Positions 1-9,828 of a stretch of DNA of 64,000 nucleotides are shown in pieces. Below the pieces are notes generated by a model. That model had not been told where the DNA came from and made no database searches. It worked only from the letters and a program-made list of their open reading frames with translations. The position numbers and the translations under genes were made by a program. Where the stretch lies: the NCBI GenBank assembly GCA_019638015.1, contig JAHBUP010000001.1:1892424-1956423 (forward strand), read 5' to 3'. Numbering within the stretch: the stretch's first letter is position 1; each line of letters opens with the position of its first letter. The stretch is from Melioribacteraceae bacterium. Its GTDB lineage: Bacteria > Bacteroidota > Ignavibacteria > Ignavibacteriales > Melioribacteraceae.

Positions 1-2267
1 ATTATAAATACAGCAAAGAGAGCGTGATCGCCTATTTTTCAGCAGAGTTTGGGTTGACGGAATGTTTGCAAATTTATTCGGGTGGACTTGGTGTCTTAGC
101 AGGTGATCATTTAAAATCTTCTTCAGATTTAGGATTGCCACTAGTAGGTGTAGGACTTTGTTACAAAGAAGGATATTTTCAGCAGTATTTGGCTAACGAT
201 GGCTGGCAGCAAGAACGATATGAAATTACAGATTTTTATAATCAGCCAATGACACTTGTTACAAATAAGGATAAAGCTCCTTTAATAATCGAATTAGATT
301 TTCCGGGAAGAAAAGTATCATTTCAAATATGGAAAATTGCCGTTGGACGAATTCCACTGTTTTTGCTTGATACAAATGTTTTGGAAAATAATCCTGAAGA
401 TAGGAAAATTACCCGTTCCCTATATGGAGGAGATAATCAAACAAGAATTGAGCAGGAAATCGTTTTAGGAATCGGAGGGGTTAGAGCCCTTCATGCTATG
501 GGCATTAAATTCTCAGTTTGTCATATGAATGAAGGACATTCTGCGTTCCTCGCTCTTGAAAGAATAAGAACTCTGATGAAATTGTATTCGCTTTCATTTG
601 CTGAGGCGAAAGATCTAAATTTTTATTCTAATGTTTTTACTACTCATACACCAGTACCAGCCGGCATAGATATTTTCCCAAATGAGCTTGTTGAAAAGTA
701 TTTTGGATATTATTACAGACATGAACTTCAGCTTAATGATAAAGATTTTTACAGATTAGGCACTATTCATAAAGATAAACCAACTCTAAATTTTAATATG
801 GCACATCTTGCAATGAACACCGCTGGTTATGTTAATGGAGTAAGTCAACTTCACGGTTTGGTTTCAAAGAAAATGTGGCAAACTGGTTTCAAAGATATAC
901 CATTTGATGAAATTCCAATTAACGCTATAACCAATGGTGTTCACACAAGAACACATCTATCAAATGATATGGAGGAATTGCTTTACCGTTATTTGGGTGA
1001 TAAGTTTATGCAGAACCCGGCGGAGACTGAAATTTGGGAGGGTATCGATGAAATTCCAGACGAAGAATTATGGCGTACTCATGAAAGAAGAAGGGAACGG
1101 TTGGTAGCATTTGCTCGAAACCGTTTGGTTAGGCAAATTAAATCACGCGGCGGCTCGGTTACAGAATTAAACTTTGCAAAAGAGGTTCTGGATGCTCAAG
1201 CTTTAACGATAGGATTTGCCAGAAGATTTGCAACTTATAAAAGAGCAACTCTTATATTTAGAGATATTGAGAGACTCGAGGCGATTATCTCCAATCCCGA
1301 TTACCCGGTTCAATTTATAATTGCCGGTAAAGCTCATCCAAAAGATGATGAGGGGAAAAAACTAATTCAAGATATAATCGCACTGTCAAAAGAGCCTCAC
1401 CTTCGAAAAAAGATTGTATTCATTGAGAATTATGATATGAATATTGCCCGCTATATGGTTGAGGGTTGCGATGTTTGGTTAAATAACCCCAGAAGGCCAT
1501 TAGAAGCGAGCGGAACTTCTGGGATGAAAGTAATTGCGAATGGTGGTCTTAATTTAAGTGTAATGGATGGATGGTGGGATGAAGCATACACTCCTGAAGT
1601 TGGATGGAGAATTGGCAATAGGGAAGAATATGAAAATTTAGACCTTCAAGATGAAATTGAATCACGTCTGATTTACGAGGCTATCGAAAAAGAATTAGTT
1701 CCCTTATACTACAATAGGGGAGTTGATAAACTTCCTCGTGGATGGATCCAAATGATGAAGAATTCAATGAGAACTTTAGGCCCTAAATTTACCTCGCATA
1801 GAATGGTTTCGGAATATGCTCAAAAATTCTATTTCAATTCATTTGAGAAAAGAGCCGATTTAATGAAAAATGAATGTGCCAAAGTGCGTGAATTTTCTTC
1901 ATGGAAATCAAAGGTGCAAAATAACTGGACTAATGTTAAATTTATTTCAATTACTGAAGACGATAAAAGTAAAGAATTAAAAGTCGGCGAAAAGTATTCA
2001 ATTCATGCCGAGATAGAATTAGGGGAACTAACACCTGATGATGTTGATGTACAAATCTATTTTGGAAAGGTAGATAATGGAAGTGGACAGCCGCATAATT
2101 ATGTGCAAATGGCAAATCAACCTAAAAAGAAGACTGGCACTTACTATATTTATAAAGGTGAAATAAGTTGCTCTGATACCGGTCAATTTGGTTTTACACT
2201 GAGGATATTGCCAAAGCATACTTTATTAATTAATCAATTTGAGCTAGGACTAATACGCTGGGCTTAA
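1..2267 (+). CDS. glgP: Alpha-glucan (glycogen) phosphorylase, 5' end outside window
   Basis: This enzyme releases glucose 1-phosphate from the ends of glycogen by phosphorolysis in the cytoplasm. The reading frame is open to base 1 without a stop, so the true start lies upstream; the GTG at 24 is only an internal codon. The visible N-terminal stretch YFSAEFGL and the glycine-rich segment after it are typical of the bacterial alpha-glucan phosphorylase branch. The pyridoxal-phosphate lysine is in EASGTSGMK at about base 1526. About 110 residues follow the catalytic core and look like a beta-rich C-terminal extension. Glycogen synthase lies 39 kb downstream, so storage-glucan turnover is encoded at both ends of the window. 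Confidence 0.92.
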   Translation, partial: YKYSKESVIAYFSAEFGLTECLQIYSGGLGVLAGDHLKSSSDLGLPLVGVGLCYKEGYFQQYLANDGWQQERYEITDFYNQPMTLVTNKDKAPLIIELDFPGRKVSFQIWKIAVGRIPLFLLDTNVLENNPEDRKITRSLYGGDNQTRIEQEIVLGIGGVRALHAMGIKFSVCHMNEGHSAFLALERIRTLMKLYSLSFAEAKDLNFYSNVFTTHTPVPAGIDIFPNELVEKYFGYYYRHELQLNDKDFYRLGTIHKDKPTLNFNMAHLAMNTAGYVNGVSQLHGLVSKKMWQTGFKDIPFDEIPINAITNGVHTRTHLSNDMEELLYRYLGDKFMQNPAETEIWEGIDEIPDEELWRTHERRRERLVAFARNRLVRQIKSRGGSVTELNFAKEVLDAQALTIGFARRFATYKRATLIFRDIERLEAIISNPDYPVQFIIAGKAHPKDDEGKKLIQDIIALSKEPHLRKKIVFIENYDMNIARYMVEGCDVWLNNPRRPLEASGTSGMKVIANGGLNLSVMDGWWDEAYTPEVGWRIGNREEYENLDLQDEIESRLIYEAIEKELVPLYYNRGVDKLPRGWIQMMKNSMRTLGPKFTSHRMVSEYAQKFYFNSFEKRADLMKNECAKVREFSSWKSKVQNNWTNVKFISITEDDKSKELKVGEKYSIHAEIELGELTPDDVDVQIYFGKVDNGSGQPHNYVQMANQPKKKTGTYYIYKGEISCSDTGQFGFTLRILPKHTLLINQFELGLIRWA

Positions 2268-2345
2268 TAATGTAGTATCAGTATTTTTTATTTTACTGTT
2301 ATAATTAAATAATATACTTCATCATGACTGTAATTATTGGAAACT

Positions 2346-3242
2346 ATGTTACTAGAAACTCTTGATTTGCGGAATAACGATTTGCTGATTTATTCTCAGA
2401 ACATGTTCAATTTTAATGACAATTTTAAAATTGTTTTTAAGAATCGAAAAATTAGAAGACCCGAAAAGATTACATATTTTGATGTATGTAATTATGTTAA
2501 GGATCCTTCCCCAAAAAACTTGATTGTTTATAGGATGATGACCAACGTAAACAATCTCGACGCTTACTCAACAAAGTATGGCTATTTCGTAAAGATTAAT
2601 GGAAGAATGGAACTCATCTATTTTGATCCGGTATTTGCTATAAAGGATTTACGCCATCTTCAATTTGATTTTGAGCCAGAAAGATTCCGTTTCAAGATCC
2701 AACAACTTGGATTAACCTCACTTACCAAAAGAGAGAATGAACCTAATTTTGCTGAAGTATATAACTTTGACTTAAAAGCTTCAGAAGCGCAAAATCAAAA
2801 TGATAAAATATTTGCTGATGCAATTTTTGTATTTGATCCCGATTTTAGAGATGAAGATGATATGGCAGGAGAATCGAATCATGAACAGCAAGAACCGAAG
2901 ATGTTCCTTAAAGCAAAAGTAAAAGATGCGCCGAATATTAAAAATGTGGCGGAAGACAATTCAAAGCATGTCCCGAAATTATCTACTCCAAAACAGTTAG
3001 ATGATAGAAAGGTCACCGATTTGCGTGAAGAAATAATTGATTTGTTAAAGCAGGCTTTAGGAATCCCTGAACAATCATCGTCAATGGTTAAGAATCCTCA
3101 AACTAGTCCAGCAGAGAAAGTTGAGGATAAAGTAAGCGAGGATATAAATTTATTTGATTTATTTAAATCAACCCAAAAATCAAAGTCGGTCTCATTACGC
3201 GATCGTGAAAATGTTATCCTAAAATTTGATCCCGACAATTAA
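2346..3242 (+). CDS. Hypothetical protein, 298 aa
   Basis: I do not recognise this protein. I place the start at the ATG at 2346; a TTG at 2337 is in frame just upstream. The first 120 residues are compact and rich in Phe, Tyr and Asp. The middle and C-terminal parts are highly charged and low in complexity, with many Lys, Glu, Asp, Ser and Gln, and look disordered. A short ordered-looking segment near residues 215-240 (LREEIIDLLKQALGIP) could be an amphipathic helix. No signal peptide or membrane segment is seen, so it is probably cytoplasmic. It sits alone between glycogen phosphorylase and manA, with about 80-90 bases free on each side. Confidence 0.6.
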   Translation: MLLETLDLRNNDLLIYSQNMFNFNDNFKIVFKNRKIRRPEKITYFDVCNYVKDPSPKNLIVYRMMTNVNNLDAYSTKYGYFVKINGRMELIYFDPVFAIKDLRHLQFDFEPERFRFKIQQLGLTSLTKRENEPNFAEVYNFDLKASEAQNQNDKIFADAIFVFDPDFRDEDDMAGESNHEQQEPKMFLKAKVKDAPNIKNVAEDNSKHVPKLSTPKQLDDRKVTDLREEIIDLLKQALGIPEQSSSMVKNPQTSPAEKVEDKVSEDINLFDLFKSTQKSKSVSLRDRENVILKFDPDN

Positions 3243-3333
3243 TTTTGTAACGCGATCAATTTTTTTTATTTACCGAATGGTTTTTTTGAATTTCATCATT
3301 ATTACTTCATACACTTAAATTTATAAGACTACA

Positions 3334-4548
3334 ATGTTGAAGCCAATCCCTTACAAATTGATAAACAAGATTCAGAATTACGAGTGGGGAACTAGGAATA
3401 GGGAAGCTTTCATTCCAAACCTTTTAGGTCTTGAGCCGGAGAATGATTTACCGTACGGTGAGCTATGGATAGGCGCTCACCCTAAAGCATCCTCCGAAAT
3501 TGAGATCAATTCTAAATTGTATTCACTGAATAGTTTGATAAAACAATATCCAAAAGAGCTTCTTGGCGATTATGTAATAAATAAATTTGGAAATGAATTT
3601 CCTTTCCTCCTAAAAGTTTTATCATCATCTCGTTCACTGTCAATTCAAGCACACCCAAACAAAACACAAGCTGAACTTTTGAATAAAAAAGATCCTACTA
3701 ATTATCCCGATTGCAATCATAAACCTGAAATCGCAATCGCTATCGATTCGCTCAAAGCTATTGCGGGTTTTGCTGACGTTAATGAGATAATCAATAATTT
3801 GATAGAATATGAGGAGATACTTTCTCTTACCACCATCAACTCGATGGATATTACCAACGCTAAAAGTATTTTCGAAAAAGAGGAATTAATAAAAAAAGTA
3901 TATTCTGAAATGATGATCGCCTCAACCCAATCTACCAAAATTGAAAAGGTGGTCACGTCAATAAAGAATAAGATTGAGAATAAGAATCGCATTTCGAATC
4001 AGGATAAATTATTTATTGAACAATTTAATTTATATGGAACTGATATTGGACTCTTGTCATTTTATTTTTTCAATTACCTCGAGCTCAAGGAACATCAAGC
4101 TATTTATACGGGGGCGGGAATTCCTCATGCCTATATAAAGGGAAATATTATTGAATGTATGGCAAATTCAGACAATGTAGTTAGAGCGGGATTGACTAAT
4201 AAATTTAAAGATGTTAAAACACTAATTGATATTATTGATTACGATTTTGGTGAGTTCGAGATATTGAATAGGGAACAAGTTACCGATGAAATTAAATTTA
4301 CAACTAACGCCGAAGAATTTGAAGTAACACTTTTCACGAAAAATAGTTATTTCTACACCTCACTAAATTCTAAAAATAGACCGGTGATAATTCTAATTAC
4401 CGAAGGTGAGTTAAATATTATCGCAAATAAAAAACCGACACACCAGATACACGCTCAAAAAGGGGATTCAATATTTCTTCCGACGATAATTGACCATTTG
4501 GAACTTACCGGCGACGATGCTCAGTTTTATATGGTAACTATTCCATAG
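3334..4548 (+). CDS. manA: Mannose-6-phosphate isomerase, class I
   Basis: It interconverts fructose 6-phosphate and mannose 6-phosphate, feeding GDP-mannose and polysaccharide synthesis. The 404-residue length fits type I phosphomannose isomerases. Metal-site motifs are visible: SIQAHPNK near residue 105, with the Gln-x-His zinc ligands, and GIPHAYIKGNIIECMANSDN near 265-285, with the second His and the substrate-binding region. The C-terminal domain is cupin-like (QKGDSIFLPTIIDHLEL). It ends 7 bases before the next gene, so the two are probably co-transcribed. No good ribosome binding site precedes the ATG. Confidence 0.93.
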   Translation: MLKPIPYKLINKIQNYEWGTRNREAFIPNLLGLEPENDLPYGELWIGAHPKASSEIEINSKLYSLNSLIKQYPKELLGDYVINKFGNEFPFLLKVLSSSRSLSIQAHPNKTQAELLNKKDPTNYPDCNHKPEIAIAIDSLKAIAGFADVNEIINNLIEYEEILSLTTINSMDITNAKSIFEKEELIKKVYSEMMIASTQSTKIEKVVTSIKNKIENKNRISNQDKLFIEQFNLYGTDIGLLSFYFFNYLELKEHQAIYTGAGIPHAYIKGNIIECMANSDNVVRAGLTNKFKDVKTLIDIIDYDFGEFEILNREQVTDEIKFTTNAEEFEVTLFTKNSYFYTSLNSKNRPVIILITEGELNIIANKKPTHQIHAQKGDSIFLPTIIDHLELTGDDAQFYMVTIP

Positions 4549-4555
4549 GATAAAA

Positions 4556-5332
4556 ATGAAAAATGTTTTAATAACGGGTGCTTCCACCGGAATTGGGTTG
4601 GAACTAGCCAAAGTATTTGCAAAAAATGGTTATAACTTATTTTTAGTTGCCAGAAATGAAGAAAAATTAAAAGAAATCGCATCAAATCTCTCATCTTCAT
4701 TTAAAATTAATGCAGAATTTGTTGCAAAGGATTTGAGCAAAATTGAAGCGGCGGACGAACTATTTGAAAATATTAAAAGTAGAAATCTTCAAATTGACAT
4801 ATTAGTGAACAATGCCGGATTTGGGTTGTTTGGGGAGTTCAAAGCTACAGATTTGAATAGGGAAATTGAGATGATTAATCTCAATATTACTTCACTGGTT
4901 AAACTCACAAAATTATTTTTGCCCTCAATGATTCATAGAAGGTCGGGAAGAATATTGAATGTAGCATCAGTTGCGTCATTTCAACCTGGACCATTGATGT
5001 CAATTTATTACGCGACTAAATCTTTTGTTTTGCATTTCAGTGAAGCTATAGCTTATGAATTAAAAGAAAGCGGTGTGACTGTTTCATCCCTTTGTCCGGG
5101 TCCCACTTTAACCGAATTTCAATCAACGGCAAAATTAGATCGATCTAAATTATTTTCATTATTAAAACCAATGAGCGCAGAAGAGGTAGCCATAGTAGGT
5201 TATAATGAAATGATGAGGGGTAAGACAATAATTCTTCCTGGACTATTAAATAAGTTATCTGCAAACTCACACCGCTTTTTCCCAAGGAAATTGGTGAACG
5301 CTGTTACTTATTTTATTCAATCGGAAAAATAG
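4556..5332 (+). CDS. Short-chain dehydrogenase/reductase (DltE-like)
   Basis: This is a 258-residue classical SDR. The cofactor-binding motif TGASTGIG is at residues 7-14, the NNAG motif is near residue 87, and the catalytic pair in YYATKS is near residues 151-155. An Arg in VARNEEKL after the second beta strand suggests NADPH preference, although this is inference. The C-terminal 60 residues contain a hydrophobic stretch with LLNKLSANSHRFFPRKLV, as in the DltE/YqjQ group of unknown substrate. It follows manA by 7 bases. The substrate cannot be read from the sequence. Confidence 0.85.
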   Translation: MKNVLITGASTGIGLELAKVFAKNGYNLFLVARNEEKLKEIASNLSSSFKINAEFVAKDLSKIEAADELFENIKSRNLQIDILVNNAGFGLFGEFKATDLNREIEMINLNITSLVKLTKLFLPSMIHRRSGRILNVASVASFQPGPLMSIYYATKSFVLHFSEAIAYELKESGVTVSSLCPGPTLTEFQSTAKLDRSKLFSLLKPMSAEEVAIVGYNEMMRGKTIILPGLLNKLSANSHRFFPRKLVNAVTYFIQSEK

Positions 5333-5429
5333 CAATTCCTTTTCGGCGAAATTAGTTATCCAAATTTCGTACTCTTAATTATTCATATAAAAATGGTAAT
5401 TTAGTGCAACGAAAAAGTATAATTGGGCA

Positions 5430-6323
5430 ATGATGAATAATTTTGCAATGACCGGAGTTGGTGGATTTGTAGCACCCCGACACTTGAAAACAATTCGGGA
5501 TACAGAAAACAATCTGCTGGCTTCGCTCGATCTTCATGATTCTGTTGGAATAATAGATACTTATTTCCCCGATTCAGAATTTTTCACTTCTCCCGAAAGA
5601 TTTGAACGCCACCTGGCAAAAGTTCAGAACTCGCATTCTGAGAAAATAAATTATATGTCAATTTGTTCCCCCAATTATTTGCACGATTCTCAAATCAGAC
5701 TCGCGCTTAATCTCGATATGGATGTAATTTGTGAAAAACCCCTTGTTATAAATCCCTACAATTTAGATTCGCTGAAATTATTAGAAGAGAAATCGACTCG
5801 GAAAATTTATACAATAATGCAATTAAGGAATCATCCTTTATTAAAGGAATTGAAGGAAAATTATAAAAATTTAAAAAAGAGAGTTAACGTAGATCTGAAG
5901 TATATTACCGCAAGAGGAAAATGGTATCACTTTTCGTGGAAAGGGGATGAGTCGAAATCGGGCGGACTGGCGACAAATATTGGTGTTCATCTTTTTGATT
6001 TATTGATCTGGATTTTCGGATCGGTAAAATCGTTTGCGGTTAAATCATTTTCTCAACAGAAAATCACCGGTACATTAGAATTAGATAATGCTGATGTAAC
6101 ATTTCTTTTATCAATTGATAAAAATGATCTGCCTCGAAAAATTATTAAAAATACTTACCGCTCACTTATTATTGAGGGGGAGGAAATAGAGTTTTCTGAT
6201 GGATTCACTGATCTGCATACAGAAGTTTATAAAGATATTTTATCGGGCAAGGGATTAAGAATTGATGACGCACGACCATCAATTGAGCTGACTTACGCGA
6301 TAAGACAAGCCGCTAATAAATAA
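5430..6323 (+). CDS. wbpB: Gfo/Idh/MocA oxidoreductase, WbpB/WlbA-like sugar-nucleotide 3-dehydrogenase
   Basis: The protein belongs to the NAD-dependent Gfo/Idh/MocA family. It most resembles the enzymes that oxidise UDP-GlcNAcA at C3 in the first step towards UDP-2,3-diacetamido-2,3-dideoxy-glucuronate. The N-terminal Rossmann segment reads GVGGFVAPRHLKTI, and the family EKP motif is in CEKPLVINP near residue 104. A conserved-looking SGGLATNIGVHLFDL helix near residue 180 would line the active site. The assignment rests mainly on the directly following acetyltransferase and aminotransferase genes, which match WbpD and WbpE. Two ATG codons (5430 and 5433) can serve as the start. Confidence 0.82.
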   Translation: MMNNFAMTGVGGFVAPRHLKTIRDTENNLLASLDLHDSVGIIDTYFPDSEFFTSPERFERHLAKVQNSHSEKINYMSICSPNYLHDSQIRLALNLDMDVICEKPLVINPYNLDSLKLLEEKSTRKIYTIMQLRNHPLLKELKENYKNLKKRVNVDLKYITARGKWYHFSWKGDESKSGGLATNIGVHLFDLLIWIFGSVKSFAVKSFSQQKITGTLELDNADVTFLLSIDKNDLPRKIIKNTYRSLIIEGEEIEFSDGFTDLHTEVYKDILSGKGLRIDDARPSIELTYAIRQAANK

Positions 6324-6332
6324 GAGGTACTG

Positions 6333-6914
6333 ATGCAAAACTTTTATAAGCATGAAACAGCAATTATTGATGATGAAGTATCGATCGGCGAGGGTACAAA
6401 AATTTGGCATTTCTCACATATTCAAAAAGGTGCATCGATCGGTAAAAATTGTGTACTCGGGCAAAATGTGAATGTAGGCAATAATGTCATAATCGGTAAT
6501 TTTGTAAAAATCCAAAATAATGTATCTGTGTATGAAGGAGTTGAATTAGAAGATTATGTGTTTTGTGGACCTTCAATGGTCTTTACTAATATTCTTGTCC
6601 CGCGATGTAAATATCCTCAACGCGGGAGTGAATTTTATTCAAAGACATTAGTGAAAGTGGGAGCTTCCTTAGGGGCAAATTGCACAATTGTGTGCGGAGT
6701 AACCATAGGCAAACATGCGCTCGTAGGTGCTGGATCAGTTGTAATAAAAGATGTTAATGATTATGAATTAATTGTCGGCAATCCCGGTAGGGTTATTGGC
6801 TGGGTAAGTGAAGCCGGTGTAAAATTAAATTTCGATGAAAAGGGAATTGCTTCTTGTAAAAAATCGAATAAGAACTATTTACTAAGTAATAATAAAGTGA
6901 CTGAAATAATCTAA
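6333..6914 (+). CDS. wbpD: Left-handed beta-helix N-acetyltransferase, WbpD/WlbB-like
   Basis: This is a 193-residue hexapeptide-repeat transferase that would acetylate the 3-amino group of the UDP-sugar made by its two neighbours, using acetyl-CoA. Repeats of the form (I/V)GxxxxI run from about residue 15 to 150: IGEGTKIW, IGKNCVLG, IGNFVKIQ and IGKHALVG. The FTNILVPRC segment is typical of WbpD-type enzymes, where an insertion interrupts the helix. It lies 9 bases after the dehydrogenase and 18 bases before the aminotransferase, so the three genes form one operon. Other hexapeptide acetyltransferases remain possible, but the context favours this one. Confidence 0.86.
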   Translation: MQNFYKHETAIIDDEVSIGEGTKIWHFSHIQKGASIGKNCVLGQNVNVGNNVIIGNFVKIQNNVSVYEGVELEDYVFCGPSMVFTNILVPRCKYPQRGSEFYSKTLVKVGASLGANCTIVCGVTIGKHALVGAGSVVIKDVNDYELIVGNPGRVIGWVSEAGVKLNFDEKGIASCKKSNKNYLLSNNKVTEII

Positions 6915-6932
6915 AAAATTGTTGGAGAATTT

Positions 6933-8099
6933 ATGAAAGTGCCATTGTTGGATTTAAAACCTCAATATCAAATTTTAAAAAAAGAAATTGATGAAGCAGT
7001 TCAGCGAGTAGTCGAATCTCAATATTTTATTATGGGTCCCGATATTGCGGAATTAGAAAAGGAAATCTGCACATATCTGAATTGCAAAAGAGCAATTGGA
7101 GTAACTTCCGGAACAGATGCGTTGCTAATTGCTTTAATGGCAATTGATTTGAAACCTGAAGATGAAGTAATTATGCCAACTTACTCATTTTTTGCTACAG
7201 CGGGAGTTGTTGCTAGAATGTTTGCCAAGCCGGTATTTACAGATGTTGATCCTATTACTTTTAATATGGATACAAATGACATTGAAAAGAAAATTACTTC
7301 AAAAACTAAGGCAATAATTCCGGTTCATCTTTATGGTCAAAGTGCAGAGATGGTTAAAATTATGGAGATTGCGGAGAAACATAAATTATATGTTATTGAA
7401 GACGCGGCTCAAGCAATCGGTACTCAATATAAAGATGGAAGATTTGCCGGTACTATTGGTCATATTGGATGTTTCTCATTTTTCCCGAGTAAAAATCTTG
7501 GCGGATTTGGTGATGCCGGAATTGTAACTACTAACGATGATAAATTAGCCAATAAATTAAAAATGCTTCGTATGCATGGAATGGAACCGAAATATTATCA
7601 TAAAATTATTGGGGGCAATTTTAGATTGGATTCTCTGCAAGCCGCGGTTTTAAGAGTTAAACTACCTCATCTTGATTCTTGGTCGCAGAAGAGAAGAGAT
7701 AATGCGCAGCTTTATACACAATTATTTATTGAAGCCGGACTCGCTGAAAGGGAAGGAATCACAAATTTTAATGGCAAGAATAAAGTGTTGCTTCCGGACG
7801 CGGTTTATAGAAGCGGCGAAGTTAAAAATTATCATATCTATAACCAGTATATTATTAGAGTAGAAGCAAGAGATCAACTCTGGGAATTTTTGAAGAAAAA
7901 AGAAATTGGCTGTGAGGTTTATTATCCTGTGCCATTCCATCGTCAAGAGTGCTTCTCCTATCTGGAAAATAATGATAAAGATTATCCCGTATCAAATTTT
8001 GCCGCTGAACATTCACTGGCTCTGCCAATTTATCCCGAGCTTTCAAATGAACAAATAAAATATGTTGTTGATTGCATCTCAGAGTTTATAAATAAATAA
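6933..8099 (+). CDS. wbpE: DegT/DnrJ/EryC1/StrS aminotransferase, WbpE/WlbC-like
   Basis: This PLP-dependent sugar aminotransferase has 388 residues. The internal aldimine lysine is Lys187 in FFPSKNLGGFGDAG, and the family signatures GVTSGTDALLIAL and VIEDAAQAIG are present. In this operon it would transaminate the 3-keto UDP-sugar made by the dehydrogenase, before acetylation by the beta-helix enzyme. The start is supported by a GGAG ribosome binding site 8 bases upstream. No UDP-GlcNAc 6-dehydrogenase (WbpA) or 2-epimerase (WbpI) is in the window, so the first and last steps must be encoded elsewhere. Confidence 0.92.
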   Translation: MKVPLLDLKPQYQILKKEIDEAVQRVVESQYFIMGPDIAELEKEICTYLNCKRAIGVTSGTDALLIALMAIDLKPEDEVIMPTYSFFATAGVVARMFAKPVFTDVDPITFNMDTNDIEKKITSKTKAIIPVHLYGQSAEMVKIMEIAEKHKLYVIEDAAQAIGTQYKDGRFAGTIGHIGCFSFFPSKNLGGFGDAGIVTTNDDKLANKLKMLRMHGMEPKYYHKIIGGNFRLDSLQAAVLRVKLPHLDSWSQKRRDNAQLYTQLFIEAGLAEREGITNFNGKNKVLLPDAVYRSGEVKNYHIYNQYIIRVEARDQLWEFLKKKEIGCEVYYPVPFHRQECFSYLENNDKDYPVSNFAAEHSLALPIYPELSNEQIKYVVDCISEFINK

Positions 8100-8110
8100 A
8101 AGGAATAGAT

Positions 8111-9778
8111 ATGTTTCTGGGTAAATATCAGCCCTTATTTGAAAAAGCGGTTGAACAATTAAAATCAGATAATGTGGTTGAGAGAATTTGGCAAAAAGAT
8201 TATACGCTTTGGAGCGATAAACCGGATGAAATTACTAACCGACTAGGCTGGCTCGATAGCGCTGAGTCATCTCTAAAATCAGTATCTGAAATTGAAGAAT
8301 TTGTATCATCCGTTAGAAGTGATGGAATTAACCAAGCATTATTATTGGGAATGGGGGGCTCGAGTCTTGCACCTGAAGTATTCCGGAAAACATTTGGAAC
8401 AACAATAGGATTCCTCGATTTATCAGTAATTGACAGCACTCATCCTGATACAATAAAAGAATACGCTGAAAAAATTGATCCATCAAAAACATTATTTATC
8501 GTTTCTACAAAATCGGGAGGAACAGTAGAGACTTTCTCATTTATGAAATTTTTCTACAACTTCGCGTTAGATAAACTTGGGAAAGAAAAAGTTGGAAGTC
8601 ATTTTTTAGCAATCACCGATCCGGGAAGTGGACTTCAGACTGTTGCAGAACAATTAAATTTTAGAAAAATATTTTTGAATGATCCAAATATTGGCGGAAG
8701 GTTTTCCGCTCTCTCATTATTCGGTATAGTTCCGGCAGCGTTGATTGGAGTTGATATTCAACTACTTCTCACCCGTGCTCAAAAAATGGCTGATGAATGT
8801 AAAAGTGTTGGTAGCGCCGCCTTAGTTGGAACCGCAATTGGTGAATTAGCCAAACAGAAGAGAGATAAAGTTACATTTGTTACTTCCGAAGAGTTTTCAT
8901 CGTTTGGAGTTTGGGTTGAACAGTTAATTGCCGAAAGTACAGGTAAAGCCGGAAAGGGAATACTACCGGTTGAATCAGAATCAGTTGAGTTACCTGAATT
9001 CTATTCTAATGATAGAGTATTTGTAAGATTATTTACAAAAAACAAAAAAACTAATATTGACAAGCTTATTGATGCTGGTCATCCCGTAATTGATTTGGAG
9101 CTGAATGATATTTATGATCTTGGTGCTGAATTTTTTAGATGGGAATTCGCTACTTCCGTAATGAGTTGGTTGATTAAAATTCAGCCATTTGATCAGCCTA
9201 ATGTTGAATCAGCTAAAATTCTAGCTCGACAAATGGTTGCCGAATATAAGGAATCGGGGAAACTGCCGGAGCTTCAATCAAAATTAGAAGCTAAAAACTA
9301 CTCTATCGTTACCGAATTAAAGGGATATTCTTCGCATGAAATTTTGGATAATTTTTTCGCGTTAATATCACAAGTAGAAAAAGAGACTGGATTAAATGCA
9401 TACATTTCTTTTCAGGCATATCTGAAACCGGATGAGAAAATTGAAAAGGTTCTTCAAGAAATCAGAACCGTTGTTCAAAAAAAATATAGAGTTGCAACCA
9501 CAATTGGGTTTGGTCCACGTTTTCTTCATTCTACCGGTCAACTACATAAAGGTGATGCGGGGAACGGATTATTCATTCAAATTCTTGATGAGTCAAATAC
9601 AAATGTTCCTATTCCTGATGAACCTGGCGATTCAAAATCATCAATGAGTTTTGGTGTTCTCATTAAATCTCAAGCTCTTGGTGATAGATTAGCATTATTA
9701 AATAATAAAAGACATGTGTTGGTGATTAAAATTAAGAATGATTTAGCCGGTACTTTGAAAGAAGTATTTGAAATGTGA
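8111..9778 (+). CDS. pgi: Glucose-6-phosphate isomerase
   Basis: It interconverts glucose 6-phosphate and fructose 6-phosphate in glycolysis. The sugar-isomerase (SIS) signature LLGMGGSSLAPEV is near residue 77, and VSTKSGGTVET near 140 binds the phosphate. The 555 residues, including the segment near FGPRFLHSTGQLHKG, resemble the isomerase half of the bifunctional transaldolase/phosphoglucose isomerase proteins known in several bacteria. Here no transaldolase domain precedes it. The gene follows wbpE by 11 bases with an AGGAATAG-type leader. A strong terminator closes the run. Confidence 0.88.
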   Translation: MFLGKYQPLFEKAVEQLKSDNVVERIWQKDYTLWSDKPDEITNRLGWLDSAESSLKSVSEIEEFVSSVRSDGINQALLLGMGGSSLAPEVFRKTFGTTIGFLDLSVIDSTHPDTIKEYAEKIDPSKTLFIVSTKSGGTVETFSFMKFFYNFALDKLGKEKVGSHFLAITDPGSGLQTVAEQLNFRKIFLNDPNIGGRFSALSLFGIVPAALIGVDIQLLLTRAQKMADECKSVGSAALVGTAIGELAKQKRDKVTFVTSEEFSSFGVWVEQLIAESTGKAGKGILPVESESVELPEFYSNDRVFVRLFTKNKKTNIDKLIDAGHPVIDLELNDIYDLGAEFFRWEFATSVMSWLIKIQPFDQPNVESAKILARQMVAEYKESGKLPELQSKLEAKNYSIVTELKGYSSHEILDNFFALISQVEKETGLNAYISFQAYLKPDEKIEKVLQEIRTVVQKKYRVATTIGFGPRFLHSTGQLHKGDAGNGLFIQILDESNTNVPIPDEPGDSKSSMSFGVLIKSQALGDRLALLNNKRHVLVIKIKNDLAGTLKEVFEM

Positions 9779-9788
9779 TTTGTGAAAT

Positions 9789-9825
9789 AAAGGTCATACC
9801 TAATTAATTCAGTATGACCTTTTTG
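9789..9825. terminator. Bidirectional intrinsic terminator
   Basis: A nine-base perfect stem (AGGTCATAC with GTATGACCT) encloses a 12-base loop. It has T residues on one side and A residues on the other, so it can terminate both pgi and the convergent transporter gene. Confidence 0.9.
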
Positions 9826-9828
9826 AAT

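Noticed and set aside
3316..3323. TAAATTTA before manA as a -7 promoter element
   Set aside because: The nearest TTTG is 27 bases upstream, outside the 19-21 spacing, and the start site would fall almost on the ATG.
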